This document shows positions 63,607-64,000 of a DNA stretch of 64,000 bases, in pieces (position 1 is the first letter of the stretch; each line of letters starts with the position of its first letter). Both the position numbers and the translations under genes were made by a program. Under the pieces are notes generated by a model. That model did no database searches, had not been told where the DNA came from, and worked only from the letters and a program-made list of their open reading frames with translations. The stretch is from Streptococcus australis (GTDB lineage: Bacteria; Bacillota; Bacilli; Lactobacillales; Streptococcaceae): NCBI RefSeq assembly GCF_901543175.1, contig NZ_LR594040.1, positions 1,302,001 through 1,366,000 on the forward strand, read 5' to 3'.

Positions 63607-64000
63607 TTATAATTCATCCGCAATCTTGTTTATTTTTCTCAGTCTGTGGTTGACACCACTTTTGGTCAGGGGATTGCTCAAGCTATCTGCCAACTGCTGG
63701 ATAGAATAATCTGGGTGCTGAATCCGCAGACGAGCCACCTCCTGCAAATCTATTGGTAAATTTTCCAAGCCCATTCTATCTTTGATTTTACTGATATTAT
63801 TGATAGTCTTCATGCTGGCCGACACCGTTCGAGCGATATTGGCTGTTTCAGCGTTATTGGCTCGATTGAGATCATTACGAGTTTCACGCAAAATCTTGAC
63901 TCGCTCAAAGTTATCACGCGCCTGCATGGCACCAATCACAATCAAGAAATCCATGATGTCCTCTGCACGCTGGAGATAAGTAACTGCACCTTTCTTTCGC
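63607..64000 (-). CDS. whiA: WhiA sporulation-type regulator, C-terminal part (5' end beyond window)
   Basis: The frame runs off the window edge; the visible 131 or so residues are the WhiA C-terminus: [27 protein letters not shown] and the helix-turn-helix end [49 protein letters not shown]. WhiA binds DNA and supports division and chromosome segregation in firmicutes. Ends 3 bases from a MITE-like element. In pneumococcus, as I recall, whiA lies next to the fnr-type gene, so the island separates former neighbours. Confidence 0.93.
   Translation of the reverse strand, partial: RKKGAVTYLQRAEDIMDFLIVIGAMQARDNFERVKILRETRNDLNRANNAETANIARTVSASMKTINNISKIKDRMGLENLPIDLQEVARLRIQHPDYSIQQLADSLSNPLTKSGVNHRLRKINKIADEL

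Noticed and set aside
1..64000. tRNA, rRNA, CRISPR, prophage or transposase genes
   Set aside because: None seen on reading both strands; no regularly spaced repeats except the toxin array.

Overview
The window looks like a chromosome segment of a mitis-group Streptococcus (S. mitis, S. oralis or S. pneumoniae type). It is AT-rich and firmicute-like, with strong GGAGG ribosome binding sites, many extended -10 promoters, and a gene order I recall from pneumococcus: amino-acid binding lipoprotein, phoU-pst, spx, hemW, lgt-hprK, rpsU, nagB, queA, and later murJ/murE, ppaC, rpsF-ssb-rpsR, asnS, caxP/mntE, dapB-cca, cdaA-cdaR-glmM, fnr, whiA. Species rank is inference. I saw no tRNA, rRNA, CRISPR array or intact insertion sequence. 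No gene-free stretch exceeds 300 bases.

Layout. 1-1018: end of a MocR-type regulator. 1040-7146: solitary amino-acid binding lipoprotein and the phosphate uptake operon pstS-pstC-pstA-pstB1-pstB2-phoU. 7147-9895: spx operon with suhB-like and rsmF-like genes. 10093-13359: hemW, acyl-ACP thioesterase, HAD phosphatase and a membrane protein. 13433-15947: hprK-lgt-DUF948-YtxH. 16078-20269: rpsU, a membrane protein, PepE-like protein, methyltransferase, nagB and queA. 20331-26315: B3/B4 protein, MarR, YihY, Na+/H+ antiporter and the tRNA-modification pair mnmM/mnmL. 26422-32538: DUF3397, murJ and murE back to back, csbD, two small genes and ppaC. 32624-37228: GIY-YIG, trmN6-like, cvfD, a HAD-cyclophilin fusion, GNAT, rpsR-ssb-rpsF. 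37382-45909: MFS, asnS, aspB, tseB, marR, FMN reductase, yaaA, a large surface-facing membrane protein and a deformylase-like protein. 46014-50202: caxP behind a manganese riboswitch, and mntE. 50239-58545: ABC-F, cca, dapB, degV, DUF1149, glmM-cdaR-cdaA. 58682-59650: fnr.

The accessory part is 59651-63606, between fnr and whiA. It holds a lipase-like putative toxin with its lipase domain at the N-terminus and a helical C-terminus, two small helical partner-like proteins downstream, and upstream an about 657-bp repeating array of DUF1310-like lipoprotein genes each followed by the start of the toxin gene. Two of the three toxin starts are cut at the same point and run into the promoter of the next lipoprotein. 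One lipoprotein copy is frameshifted. This resembles the type VII secreted reverse-architecture lipase system TslA/TilA/TlaA of Staphylococcus aureus, but with a cassette array.

A second pattern is regulatory. At least six genes (mnmL, DUF3397, murE, tseB, marR, yaaA) have a recognisable -10 box ending 6-7 bases before the start codon and no ribosome binding site, so they are candidates for leaderless mRNAs. Several are divergent pairs; murE and murJ share overlapping -35 boxes. Other regulation visible in sequence: a yybP-ykoY riboswitch with terminator before caxP, a NagR-like operator inside the nagB promoter, a palindrome over the marR (21504) promoter, and a structured rpsF leader.
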